A stretch of 64,000 nt of DNA from positions 1,178,001-1,242,000 of the forward strand of contig JAGTXK010000219.1 in the NCBI GenBank assembly GCA_019096195.1, written 5' to 3'. Positions 33,419-44,955 of this stretch are shown here, piece after piece. Source of the DNA: Boletus sp. NGJ. Lineage: Eukaryota; Basidiomycota; Agaricomycetes; Boletales; Boletaceae. The notes under the pieces were generated by a model. That model was not told the origin of the DNA. It was given only the letters and a program-made list of their open reading frames with translations, and ran no database searches. Each line of letters begins with the position of its first letter. Position 1 is the first letter of the stretch. Position numbers and translations under genes: made by a program.

Positions 33419-35042
33419 ATGCATCGAGCGCTTCTCATGCCCGAGATCCTTCTGATCATATTCCAGTATATCACAGATGATTCGGGCAAGCCGCTCCTCC
33501 CGACCCTTGCCGCCATCGCAAGGACTTGCCGGTCGTTTCAGCGCCAAGTCGAAGAGATCATCTGGTACAAATTACCAAACATCTCGGTCCTATATAACAT
33601 CCTTCCGCCCCAAGTGCGAAACAAAGAAACGCGGAGCTGGTCTCTGGTAAGTGCGCGCGAATCTCGTGTCCCACCAGGTCCCCGATAACCTGCGGGCGTG
33701 TAGAGCCGTCGGATGTTTTCGGGCTCTAACTGGAAGCGATTCATGGATCGTGCAAGTCGCATTCGCGTTCTCGTCGAGGACACGAGCTCTGCTCATGGTC
33801 GATACGAGCAGTGTTCAGCTATCTTTCGCGCAATCGCTGCTCTGCGGCATCCTCTTATTCTCACACCCAACCTTCGCAAGCTCGAGTGGCAAACAAATCA
33901 CCCTTCCCTCAGCCCAGCAATCAATCTCTTTATCAGCACTTCCTTGCTGTCCCTGGAGATTGATGCAAAGCTATTCATTGATGGCATCATCCATGTTTCT
34001 CTTGGAGACACCTGCCCAAAGCTTGAGCATCTAAAAATAACCGGTAATGGCAGGTCTGCAGCGGGCACCATTTCAGACAGCCTGCGTGGGTTGCACTGTT
34101 TGGAGACGGTGGTTTGCTCTACGCTGGATAATGATGCATTCGTTCACCTTGCTCAGCTGAAGAGTCTCTCCTGTCTGGGAGTTGACATCCGTTGGTCTGT
34201 CCTCGGTTGGGACACGCTTCGTGATCGCCTTCGTCCGGGCAGCTTTCATCGCCTGCAAACGCTCTATTGGAAGGACTACGACCTCGACTCGCTCGCGGAC
34301 ATTTTTCTCATGCCCGATGTCTCCCCATCCAATGTCCACCTGGAGATCGAATCATTCTGTACCTCACCGTCATTACGCATGTTTTTACACTCATTCAGCG
34401 CCAAGTTCCCCTACACGCGGGCTTTCTCGCTCGTTCACGATGTCGGGGCTGGCAGACGCTTCGGTCTCCAAGTAGGCGCGCCAGGGACGCGAACATCAAC
34501 TGGACGTGTGTGACCTGAAACCGCTCTTGACACTGAAATCCTTGCGCGTGCTGAACCTCGTGGACCTGGGCCGCCTCTGGCTAGACGACGACCTCGTCAA
34601 GACGATCGCGTCCGCATCACCGGAACTCGAGCAACTCCATCTTGGAACGGATGTCGCAGAACACACGCATCCATCTGTCACCTTTGACGGCCTCCTCTCG
34701 CTCCTCAAACATTGCCCCAAGCTGCTATCCCTCGGGTTGTGCATCGACGCGAAGGACATGCTGTCGTTTTGGAACACGACGATCCGTCACGACCACGTGA
34801 CGCATTTGCGCTTGGAGGGGAGTATCCTTGATTCACGACGGGTGGAGGTGGACGAGATGCTGAGACGGGTGTTGCCGGGGCTGAAGACCGTCGAGGAGAG
34901 TCTGGACGGGGTGACGCGGCGCGTGCGCGACGTGAACGCGACGGGGGGGAAGGACACCGCGACTCGGATGTCCGCGGGAGATGCACGACGTACCACTGGC
35001 AGACGCACGCGAAATTCGCTCGAGAGTGCCCATAGCGGATGA
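33419..35042 (+). CDS. F-box / leucine-rich-repeat protein
   Basis: Predicted 507 aa. Exon 1 (33419-33646) carries an F-box-like start, LMPEILLIIFQYITDD...LAAIARTCRSFQ. F-box proteins link substrates to Skp1 in SCF ubiquitin ligases. Exon 2 (33704-34432) and exon 3 (34476-35042) hold irregular leucine-rich repeats such as LRKLEWQTN, LEHLKITGNG, LKSLRVLNLVDLG and PELEQLHLGTD. Family members of this type are numerous in mushrooms and substrates are unknown. The second intron is uncertain: the frame must change between 34430 and 34480. The best explanation is a 43-nt intron (34433-34475) or a 34-nt one with donor at 34442; both keep phase. The basic C-terminal tail after about residue 470 may be a wrong exon. 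Confidence 0.75.
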
Positions 35043-35879
35043 CTGGGTGATGCGATGGAGGTGTGTCTGCCGATTCGCTGCGCTACCGCTCGTTTTTGAG
35101 TTTGTTCGCTCAGCGTATAGATCACGTAGTGTAAACCTTGTCACAGCTCTGGAAGCACTAGGTTATTTCCGACAGACTCGCTTTTCACGCGCGACTTTTT
35201 TAAAAAAAATATTGTGTAACCAGATTGCCAGCGTGTTTTTCCCCTGTGCTTTACGATGTATATGTAACACTGAATGTTTCCACTGTGGAGAGACTCCAAG
35301 TTAGTGCTTATATCATCATTTTCTATGAGCACGTCACGCTGTCACACTCTGTGCACCCCCTTTTGAAATGCAAATCTTTATCACACCGGGCTAGAGGGTT
35401 TCGAACTTCAGGGTCTCGAAGTGTCAAACTCTAATTGTCGGAAGAATGAAGAAGTGTACTCCACTGAGGAAGATCACGGGTCCGAGTTGCAAAGACCATT
35501 ATTTTGCAGACTCGAAAAAATGAAATATAGGAGATCTGGTACCGCATCTGAGGTGTGGCTAGACGCGACGGTGCCGAGAGATTCGGCGATGAACAGCATT
35601 GTCGCGTTTTCATTCCTCGGTGTCATCAAAACGTCGACGGCAGTCAGCTGGCGTCGAAATCCACAAGAGAGAGAGATCTAAGAGTTTCTATATCGTTTTG
35701 CACCTTGTCCCGCATGTACTAACGGAAAAAGGTATAAAGGTTATCGTACGTTGCACGGTTGGACGTATGCACGAGATTATTATGGGCTACAGACAGAAGC
35801 AGATAGATGTGACCAGACAAACCGAATGAAGGGGGGCCACCGAGAAAAAGTGTCAAAGAAGGCACCGAGCCGTTTCATT
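35043..35879. other. Intergenic region between the F-box gene and the PHO80-type cyclin
   Basis: 837 bp between two convergent genes. No domain-bearing frame seen on either strand. Confidence 0.5.
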
Positions 35880-37405
35880 TTAGGGACTTGCCATTCCGGC
35901 ATCCTCACTTATCTCCGGCACGAGTCGCTGTGCTCTCAGCTCAGGCGTCGCGTCGCCTCTATCTCTATCCTTATCGTCTCGCTCTGGATCGTCGCGAACA
36001 CCATGCGCACGAAACACACCCTCTCCTTGGGGTTCCTCCGCGTCACCATGACATGAACTCGCCGAATTTGGTGGCCGTATCGTCGGTTCGTCGTCCGTCG
36101 TGTAGCCACCTTCCGTTTCAGCCTCGGTAGATGTCTCGCTAAGGATACTGCTCGCATCGTCGTCTCGGGTGTGAACTGCACGCATACTCGGTGTTCGGTC
36201 GGGTGCGACAGAGCCGCCGTAGGCGTCTATGGCCCCCATCGCACGTGCGGGGCCTGCCGAAGTCGAAGGGGTTGGTGATCGGATTTGGGTCGATGGCATG
36301 CGGGGTGATTGAGAGGATGAGGATGGGTGGGATTGCGACTGAGACCGAGAGAAGAGAACGAGTTGTTCGGCATATCTCTGCATTTCTTCTGGTGATATGA
36401 CCAGCGTGAAATTGTTAAGAAGAAGAAACTGGAGCTCTAGCTGGTTGAGCTCTGCTTGAGGTAGACCTCCCACCTAGACGATGTTCGTGTATGGGTTGGA
36501 TGTCGCGAAAACTTAATCGTTGTTGAAAGAAAGATCGGGTTAATGAACACACCTTGGCGTATCGCGAGTTGGTGTAAAACACGTCGCTGAAGAATTTACT
36601 TGCGACGGTGACTCCTGCAATGACCAATCGGTGGACGTTGTATGAGTCGATGACAAAGGTACGGCCCGTAGCCTCTGAGGCGAGGCGCGACATCCGGTCA
36701 AAATAGACGAGGAGGGCAAGAAAGACTTCGTTTGTTGTCGGACAATACTTGAGAATGCGTAATAGATATGCTTCGAGGGTGATGGTGGGGATGTTGCGGG
36801 CGTGGAAAGTGAGGGCGGATGCGGGATTTGCGAGGGCAGTGCGAGAGGCAGAGGTGAGAGAGCGCCATACAGGGGTGCGAGGGTGTGTCTGATGGTGTGG
36901 CTTTGGAGTGATTTGAGAGGGTATGCGCTGCCGTATCTGGGGAGGAGAGGGCATCGTTGGTCCGTGCGATTTGGGTGAGCAACGAGGCAAGGAGCTTGAG
37001 GAGGTCGGTCGGTGCGTAGGAGTGGATGTCGACGGGTGGAGGGGGAAGGTCTGGTGGAGGGGGAACAGGTGCGTTATCAGGAGGTGGGGCGGGAGTGGAG
37101 GAAGCGGACGAAGAAGGGATAAAATGGAGGTGGTGTGGCGCGGCATTTGGCCGAGCAGAGAAGGGGTCGTAGTCCACAGCTGGGGGGACGGAATGGGACT
37201 TTGATGAATTGAAGTGTGAGGAAGAGGAAATTTGATGAGCGGAAGAAGCAAAAGTGTGCTGTATTTGGGGTTTTCGGTGGGAGGGCCTGGCAGAGCGGGC
37301 GGAGGAGGAGGCGGAGGCGGATATGGGCAAGGAGGACAAGGAGGACAAGTTTCTGTCGATTATTCTGTGTTCTGAGGAGTGGAGCGGATTGACGAGGGCA
37401 AGCAT
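35880..37405 (-). CDS. PHO80-type cyclin (one frame correction needed)
   Basis: Cyclin of the PHO80 family, a regulatory partner of Pho85-type cyclin-dependent kinases in phosphate and nutrient signalling. Exons on the minus strand: 37405-36553 and 36473-35880 (79-nt intron). About 481 aa after correction. The N-terminal Ser/Pro-rich part leads into YAPTDLLKLLASLLTQIARTND. The cyclin fold continues with NIPTITLEAYLLRILKYCP, then FDRMSRL, VHRLVIAGVTVASKFFSDVF, TNSRYAKVGG and LNQLELQFLLLNNF. The DLL...ND helix and the rest are in different frames: a +1 shift is required in about 36910-36950, where no GT...AG intron fits. The C-terminal 150 residues are low-complexity. A PCL-type cyclin lies about 6 kb away. 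Confidence 0.85.
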
Positions 37406-38137
37406 GATGACGGTCGAGAAGACTGCCGGTAAGTGATCTTGATCTGTGCTTGCTAGGACACCGTGAGAACGTGACTGTCACATAATCAACAACGTTTGCG
37501 TCTCTGGAAATATTATGCTCGCACAATGCACTTGGTCTGCTCTCTCGTTAGTGCGGAGAGTTGCCAATCTGCTGTTTGTTTCAAGGGTCACTGTCGGATG
37601 CTGTGCATGAAGGCGGTTTCACCGAACTGGCCAGGTTAACAACGGCTACACTAGTACGCTCGACTGAGGCTGAGAAATGGAACAGGGCGATCGAACACGG
37701 GAATATGCTCGGCTTCGATTCCGCGTTTTGTACAGATCCGAAAAGCGGTCGACAGATATCAAAATATCCGGCCCAGGGGGGTATAAAGGGTGAGACCCGC
37801 AGGAGATATCGTATCCAAACGTTCCCTCGCCACGCACGACAAGGACAGCGAGCTCAGTGATGGGTACGAGACGGGAAGAAAAGTCGCACGGTATCTCTTG
37901 GGTGTGTCGCCGTCGGGTTGGCAGCAACGTTTTTGATATGCACGCCCGATTTTGAGCTCGGATTTATAACACCAATCATCCTCTGCCAAACTATCTCGGC
38001 GCCGTCGTCCCTCGCAGCACTGCACACCGTCCCCCTCGTCCCCGACGTCCCAAAAACCACACCACCTCACAACACCCGCTTTTCCGTCCCCCCTCCTCCT
38101 GCCCACGTCCACGTCCGCTCTCTCCCCCGTCTCGCCC
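37406..38137. promoter_or_regulatory. Divergent promoter region, PHO80-type cyclin and SS18-like gene
   Basis: 732 bp between divergent starts. A TATAAA-like element (GTATAAA at 37781-37787) lies about 350 bp before the SS18-like ATG. No gene seen within it. Confidence 0.4.
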
Positions 38138-41073
38138 ATGATCCATCTCGATCGGAGCCACCACCATGACCTCGACCAGACCCAAAAGCAGAATCTAATC
38201 TTGTCCCGCGATCACGATGCCCCCCACTTTGACTGGGACGACCTCTCCCACACGCCCGACAATCCCCCATTCTTCCACGACGCCCTCCACCCTCAACAGT
38301 CCCTTTCTCCCCACAACATACACCTCCCCTCCGACCCGACAACTTCCCACGACTTTCATGACGACAAGAGCTCATCCCTCTCCCCCGCCCCCGACTTTGC
38401 CTCCCCGCCCCCGCCCCAACAAAACACCGCCCCCCTCCCGCCCCCCCCTCTCCCAGACAAACAGGAGCCGGACCTCGCCGTCGAAGGCACACTCACCCCT
38501 CTCACCGAGCTCTCCCCCGCCCCAGACCTAGACGACGCACCCGAGGACACCAAAGACGTCGCCGACGACCCCAAGGAACCCTCCCACCAAATCCCGTCCT
38601 CCGCCTCTCACGATGACCCCAGTCGCGACAGACGAGTACAGCCCACCGTCTTTATAAACGGCTCCTCCTCCTCCCCCACCTCTAGTACCCGCTCCCCCTC
38701 AAGACAGCTCTCCACCACCGATGCCCTCTCTCGGCTAAACGGCACCCCTGCCGCAGCCGGTTCATCTCATTCAAGAACGTCCTCGGGCGAATTTCTCGTA
38801 CCACCACTCCCCTCCGGAGTCACTGCGCACGCTACCGGTCATCCCTCCAGCGACTCAAAGGTCGTCCGAATTCTCGACATAAATGCCGAACTCTTCAGGT
38901 ACGTCCACTCTCCTTGGGTGTTTCACCCCATCGGCTGACCCATGTGCTTTCCTCAGGGTCTGCTTGGAGTTTCAGCTTCGTGGCATCCCAATCTCAGATT
39001 CTCGGTTCCAACAGTTTGTCACTCTCTTTCAAACATCCCATCTCCCGCCTCACCTCTACCCAGGTATGCGGGGCGCCTTCAGGTAAATCTGACATGGTTG
39101 GCTGCAGCTGCAGATCAACGGCACAACGTATGCATCTTCTCTCCTCAAACTTGACTCCTTGCATCCTGAAAGTATGATCTTAGACCCCAAACATTACACT
39201 GCCCCCTGATGGAGCCGCCCGTTGCAGTCGAGTTTGTATCCATGGACCGAATACAGCATCTCTACTCCGACGTCTCAATGATATTCGCCAAGGACGTCGC
39301 ACGCAGACAGCTTCTCAATGCAACACACCAAGGTTCTGCAACTGCCTCCCCTAACGGGGCATTGAAGCGTACGCGGCCAGATGATCTTCCGGACCTCGCC
39401 AGCAAGCGCCGTGACGTGGGCGAAAATAAACCACAGGTAACACACGCACTCCCTCCCGTCATATCACTCTCCAGTGCTCCTTCACATTCCAATCCTCCAA
39501 CCACCTTTCCCCCTCCGAGTCAATCAAACATCGCCATGTCGACTGCACCACCCATGCCACAAAGCCCGCGCGTGTCAAGTCCTGCGATGCCCCCACCATC
39601 AGCGACCCCATCCCTTCCGTTTGGTGCAACAGAAGCCTCCATCGCTGCAAGTACACGCACACGTGCCCGTGAACTTCAGATTCACCAAGCCAGAGAACAA
39701 CAATTACGCCAGGCTGCACAGATGCAGCAGATGCAAGCCAGTCGGCATATGTCACCACCCTCAACATCCCAACAAGTACCACAGGGTGTCGTGGGTCCAC
39801 AATCAAATACAGCATTTACACCACAGGCACAGCCGCTTAGCTCGGTCTTGCACAATCACAGCCACCCGCTCATGCAGTACATGATTCAGCAAGTGCCTCA
39901 GTTCACGTCCCTTCCCCCACAACAACAAATGCAGAAGATTCAAATGTTCCAGGTATTCAGCACCCGGCGACGCTCTTGTCACTCGACTGATCAAATCCTT
40001 AGAATGTCATTGCGCAGCGACAGCAGCAGCAGCAACAACAACAAAATCCTCAGGGGGCTAGTCCACAACGCAATCCCCAGATGGCTGGCATGGCACCGAA
40101 CACTTCAATGTCCAACGGAGCATTGAGCGCTGGTGGTGGTCCAAGCCCAGTGTCCCCCCTCGCTCAACAGTCGCCGGTCATGTCGCAACAACAACAGCCA
40201 CAAGTGACCAACGCACCTGCTCAAAATGGCATGTTCTCCTTTGGTCAGGGCCACCCCAACCAGGGGATGGATCCGCGCATGGCAAGTTCGAACTTTTCCT
40301 CGCAGATGCCAGGGGGAATGCCCAACAATATGAATGTAAATCAGCAAAGGCAGTTTATGCTCATGCAGCAACAGATGCGAAATACAAATGGAAACATGAA
40401 TGCTGTGCCGAATATGATGAACTCACAGCAACATGCATATGCGATGGCGCAACGCATGGCTCAAGTAGGATCATCGCAACCTGGCAGCGGTGTAGGTGGG
40501 TCCCCCATGTCGACCCCGGCAGGTGATCAATTTCCCGCTCTGCGATCCAATTCGACGATTCCCGGCATTGCACGGAGTGCACGTTCTCCTTCCGATGGTG
40601 TCCATTCTCCAATGACGCCGCGGGCACCGTCGAGGCTTTCTCAACAACCTCAGTTACAGCAGAATGACTATTCACAAGCAATGATGCAGCATTCGCATGT
40701 CGCTATGACTCAAAATCCGGGAACATTCAACCCCCAGGTTCAAAGTTCCAACTGGCCGCAGAATGGCCAACAGCCGATGCAGCAACAGATGGGAATGGTT
40801 GCTGGGCAAATGAACGGGTACTCTATGAACTCGCCGAACAGCGCCGGTGTTGGTGGATTCTTTGCGTCGACACCATCACCCTCAAACCCAAATTGGCAGC
40901 AACATCAGCAAGGCATGACGGGAAGCTACCCATATGGACAGTCGATGGGCCAACACATGTCGGACCAAAATCGTCTATCACACATGATGTCCATGCCTCA
41001 AAACATGAGCCCCATGGGGGACGGCTCGGGTCCTCCTGGGGAGTACGACATATTTAACTACAACGGCTCATGA
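38138..41073 (+). CDS. SS18-like (SSXT/SNH domain) Gln/Met-rich nuclear protein
   Basis: Predicted 910 aa. Exons: 38138-38898, 38957-39013, 39064-39127, 39173-39952, 40003-41073, all in phase. After a 240-residue Pro/Ser/Asp-rich N-terminus, residues about 248-295 read RILDINAELFRVCLEFQLRG...SRFQQYAGRLQVNLTWLAAAAD. This follows the SNH helix pattern of SS18/SYT and plant GIF proteins (LDEN..LI.C...Q..G...YQ..LH.NL.YLA.IAD), which bind SWI/SNF (BAF) chromatin remodellers. As in SS18 the rest is a Met/Gln/Pro/Gly-rich low-complexity region, including a polyglutamine run near 40018-40045. The match is by pattern. Alternatives are another Q-rich co-activator; I cannot exclude a fungal-specific family. 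Confidence 0.6.
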
Positions 41074-41473
41074 TGTCTACTCGATTTCTGTTTCCTCTTC
41101 TGGACACGGATGGTTGCCGCTGTTTCTCGTTCGACCCCAATGATCATTATCGCCTCGAGGTGTTACCTTGTGTCGTTTTCTTTACATTTCTCTCTCCGTG
41201 ATGACAGCAGGTTGGGCCATCTTTGAGTGGGGCTTCCGACGACGATGTGCACTTGTTCCCTGGATTAAAATTCCCAGTCGTTTTCTCTTTCCCTTTTCTT
41301 TTTCTTTTTTTTTTTTCCTGCCATACTATACACCGAATTCACTTTGATGGCATGTCGTTTTCGCTTTACGCAAGTAGTCTGTTATGAAGTAGGTTGTTTG
41401 TATGCTGTAGAAAGAACACTAGCATCCGCGCTTGAATTGGCACTTGTCCACTCACGAAAGCTACTCATTGGCG
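41074..41473. other. Intergenic region downstream of the SS18-like gene
   Basis: 400 bp with a pyrimidine-rich tract (CTTTTTCTTTTTTTTTT near 41297-41318), likely covering the 3' end of one gene and the promoter of the next. Confidence 0.4.
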
Positions 41474-42636
41474 ATGGTGTTTACGAAGCTCTCCGTGCAA
41501 GAAAAGGATGCGTTTTTCGGACTCCTCGACGAGTAAGTGCCACTTGTCAGAGCCCCTCCACCACGATCGACGCATCTTCACAGGTACTTTCAATCCCGAC
41601 CCGAGCTATTCGGACAGGATGGGAATGGTCAAGGAATGCGCGGGCTTGCTGGGACAGGCGTATCGACCGCGGCTGCTACGTCGGTCGTCCAACGCGCGCT
41701 CGCGACGGCAGGCAATGCGACGGGTCCAGGAGGTGGAGGCGCCGGGGGTGCGTCAGGCAAGTCGACCAATCCGTACGCGGCGAGCATGGTACGTCGGATT
41801 GCAAACGGTTATCCTCGAGCCATCTAACGTACCCTTTGTATGTCCGCCAGCTACAACCCAACAGTGCCGATCTCGCGCATGCCATGACGGTGGGCCGCGT
41901 CGCTGCTGCCTCGCTTGCGTTCTCGGGCGGTCAACCGCACATGCAATCTCAGATCCAGCCCGCTGGCAAATCGGGGGACCCGCCGCCATCCCTCCCCCGC
42001 CGGGCGACGTCCAACGCGCCTCAGGCCACACCCCTCGACCGGATCTCGTTGCCCGGAGCTGAAGTCGACAAACTCGTGACGAAAAAGGCGAGTTTTCCCC
42101 CCGGATCGCTAGCGTCTGACACGACAACTTGGGTTTTAGGCGAGCGTCTTCTCCGCGTTTAAAAAGCCCGAGTCGGCGGGGGTAACGATACCCTCCGCGT
42201 TCCCGCCCCCGAAAAATACGTTTGGTCCACCGCCGGTGCGACGTGCTACCTCGGAGACGAGCACTGGTACCAATGGTGGTGCGGTCGGGACACGCTCGCA
42301 ACGACAGGCGGTGCCCGAGTCGGAGTCGGAGGTGGGAGAGGGGGAATGGGTAGAGGTGTTGTATGATTATACTAGCGAGGTACGTCGCGAAAAAAAAAAA
42401 AAAAAAAAAAAAAAGTGAACTTTTGTGACGGGGCGGTGTCTACAGGACCCGGGCGATTTGGAGATCGAGGCGGGTACGCGGGTGCTTGGCATCGACAAGT
42501 CGTCAGACGATTGGTCAGGCTTTTTTTTCGTCGCGGTTCGTCCTGTCTGACTTTGATGCTTCGCAGGTGGACAGGCCAGGTAGAGGGTCAGGGAAGACAG
42601 GGTCTTTTCCCTGCATCATACGTGAAACATCTGTGA
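41474..42636 (+). CDS. SH3-domain protein
   Basis: Predicted 292 aa. Exons: 41474-41532, 41584-41788, 41851-42087, 42140-42379, 42446-42513, 42567-42636. The N-terminus MVFTKLSVQEKDAFFGLLDE is a short helical segment. The middle is low-complexity (Gly/Ala/Ser/Pro). A canonical SH3 domain occupies about residues 232-292: WVEVLYDYTSEDPGDLEIEAG, DDWWTGQVEGQGRQGLFPASYVKHL, with the ALYDY-like, WW and PASYV ligand-binding motifs. The layout resembles the yeast Lsb1/Pin3 type of small SH3 proteins that bind Las17/WASP in actin patches, but the function is inferred. Intron 3 (42088-42139) begins GCGAGT, a GC-AG intron, and intron 4 contains a 25-A run (42390-42414). Confidence 0.87.
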
Positions 42637-43049
42637 CGTCTGGGTTGGAGGATCTACTGATCGGGGAATCATTTGTTGTATCCATACATTCGTGCGTTGC
42701 AGATATCATCATGGAGTTGATCAAAACGACAAGGGTATGATACACTGTCAAGTACAGAACGAGAGTGGGAGATAGATCATGTATGCAAGTACGGCTACAG
42801 CGGCATGGGTGTCCATAGGAAACGCACCAGAGTCTGTCAGGTATGGGAATATACAGGTTTCTCTTGGCCAACCAGATGGGTTGAGTGCACGAGTGTCCGC
42901 GAGCACACTGGATGTTCGAGGTTAGAGATGTGAGATGAAAGATCATTCAATGCGAGAAAAAGAGTGGCGTTGTGTGATAGAAGCAAGTTTTTTGGTGTCC
43001 GCTTGGTGTGTGATCGTCCCCGCGTCCCCGCGTCCCCTACAGGAAGAGA
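42637..43049. other. Intergenic region between convergent SH3 and PCL-cyclin genes
   Basis: 413 bp, no gene seen; should contain both 3' ends. Confidence 0.5.
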
Positions 43050-44603
43050 TCAAACGTCAAGGACGTGTGGATTGACCGCCGCTCGAAAGATGGAGGACCG
43101 CGAGTGAACCAGCCTTTGAAATGTACTCCCGTGACCCTGAGGATGATGATCCGGGGGTTCGACAATCGTCACGGCAGGAGGCGCGGCGCATGCTTTGGTA
43201 ACGGAAACCTCCTTGTCTTGGGCCTTCGTCGCTGCGTTCCACATACGACTGAGGAAACCAGGGGTGCTGAAGCTCTCTTTGATCCGAGGTGAACCCACAA
43301 GGGTATTCATGCCCTTGGTCTGCAAGCCTGTCGATGTCCCGTACACGTACGAGCTCACACGCGGTTTCCCACCATGACGATGGACAACTCTGATAGAGCA
43401 TGGCTCGAGTAGAGCGGGACTAGAGTTCTCTTGGCTCGTCGAGAAATGGGCTATCGCCTTGACAGTCGTCGCGGAGTTGATGGATGAGGTGTCGGACACT
43501 TTCCTGCCTTCGCGGCGGATCTGGGACGGAAGAGAGCCAAGCACAGACCGTTTCTTGGACAGCAATCTCCTATCGTCGCGTTCATCCTCTGGGCTAGTGA
43601 TCGAACCAGTCGACGAGTCCGTGTCCTCCGTCAAGGAGTCCATTTCGGAGTCGGTCGCGCCCAGAGTATCGGAGCTATGACTACTTGACAATGGGGATGG
43701 TGCCATAGGCGGTGGAGGCTGTCGACCCGAAGCATTGTGCAGTACGCTCAACCGGCCATTAGACATTCGTTTCGCAAGACCACGGACTGTCGACACGATG
43801 GAGGAACTCGTCGTGACTTGCGGGCGAGGAAGGGCATCGTAAAGAGGAGGGGTCGGGGGTTGCTGCGCCTGAGCTCTCGCTTTTCCAGCCTTGGTAACCT
43901 TTTCGACGGCAGCGACCCTCATTTCTTGAGGGCTGGCAGGCTCGCTCTGCTTGTTAGCGAAGAAGGGTACAAAGTGGGTGACTGCCTCATCTTCGTCGAA
44001 GCGAAGATCATAGTCGAGCAGGAAGAGAAGTTGCTTTTCCATGAGGTTCACCTCGGCGAGATCGAAAAGCGAGGAATAAGCAGACCAGTGCTTGTTTTTG
44101 GGAGAAGAGTCATTGAGATACTTTGCAGCGACGATGAGAGTGGCCAAGAAGACGCGGTGTCGCGTGCAAGGCATACCTGTAAAAGTGGCATCAGGCTAAG
44201 CGGACGATGATAACCTGGACTGACCCTTGGCCATCGCAGGCAGCTTTGAACGAAGACGACGGAGGTAGATGAGGGTGGTAAGCAATGTGGGTACTTGCAC
44301 GTTCGATTTTAAAATGAGCTGCACGATAAAGGACTCTAGACTAGGGAGGCGCAAAGAGTGCGGAGGCACGTTGTGGGAGGGTACAGGCACAGGCTTGATA
44401 GGGGTAGGTGGCGGGGTGGGTAGTAAGGGCGGGGTCTGTGAATCTGCGGCGGGCTGTTCTTCAACCATGATAACCTGCGCTGCCTGGAGAGCGATATAAT
44501 GGACCATTTCCATCGAGACACGCTTGCTCATCAGGTCAACGAAACCAGGGTTGTGCAGGGAGGCGGGGAGGAGAGAGGCGGGGTGACGACGGTCGACGGA
44601 CAT
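43050..44603 (-). CDS. PCL1/PCL2-type cyclin (G1 cyclin of the Pho85 group)
   Basis: Predicted 501 aa. Exons on the minus strand: 44603-44225 and 44176-43050, with one 48-nt intron. The cyclin box runs from [21 protein letters not shown] through [42 protein letters not shown] and [21 protein letters not shown]. This order of motifs is diagnostic for Pcl1/Pcl2/Pcl9 and the fission-yeast Pas1 cyclin, which activate a Pho85-like kinase for cell-cycle start and polarity. The C-terminal 300 residues are Ser/Thr/Pro-rich and probably disordered, with many possible phosphorylation and degradation sites. Divergent from the UAA transporter (352 bp). Confidence 0.92.
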
Positions 44604-44955
44604 TTTATTTTAAAGGGAGTGACTTGATAGATATTGTCGCGGTGAGCCCGGAGAGGGGGCGGAGGGTTGAAACGGTTTTTTTCGGGTGCGGCTCTGCCAA
44701 TTTATGTGGGCAGCGAAACAGGACAAACAATAAACACAACGCGACGCGCCGAGGTCACGGGATTAGAAAATCAATGCACCAGCGAGGGGACGATGGTGGA
44801 GAACAAAACGCAAAAGTATTGAGCCCGTTTCCACATCCCAGTCTTTTATATACGCGAAGTTGTCCCGTTTCAAGTCGGACTGCCTGCAGTTCAAATGGAG
44901 ACTGATTTGAACCCAGTTTTGTGGTAACCTGTGGCGGTCACACGTCTCATTTTAG
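44604..44955. promoter_or_regulatory. Divergent promoter region, PCL cyclin and UAA transporter
   Basis: 352 bp between start codons. TTTTATATACGCG at about 44835-44847 is a TATA-like element roughly 115 bp before the transporter ATG. No gene seen. Confidence 0.4.

Noticed and set aside
34433-34475. F-box gene scored as a pseudogene because of the frame change near 34470
   Set aside because: A short GT-AG intron (43 or 34 nt) restores phase, so a frameshift need not be invoked; left as an uncertain intron.
35390-35420. GGTTTCGAACTTC-like sequence resembling a tRNA T-loop
   Set aside because: No matching acceptor stem, D-arm or anticodon arm at the right distance.
36415-37251. 278-codon minus-strand frame as a complete separate gene start for the PHO80-type cyclin
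   Set aside because: Its first 110 codons are out-of-frame low-complexity sequence; the conserved cyclin N-terminal helix is in the neighbouring frame starting at 37405.
38067-38574. Minus-strand Gly/Arg-rich frames opposite the SS18-like gene
   Set aside because: Antisense shadow of the Pro/Ser/Asp-rich N-terminus; no motif, and the + strand exon chain is in phase.
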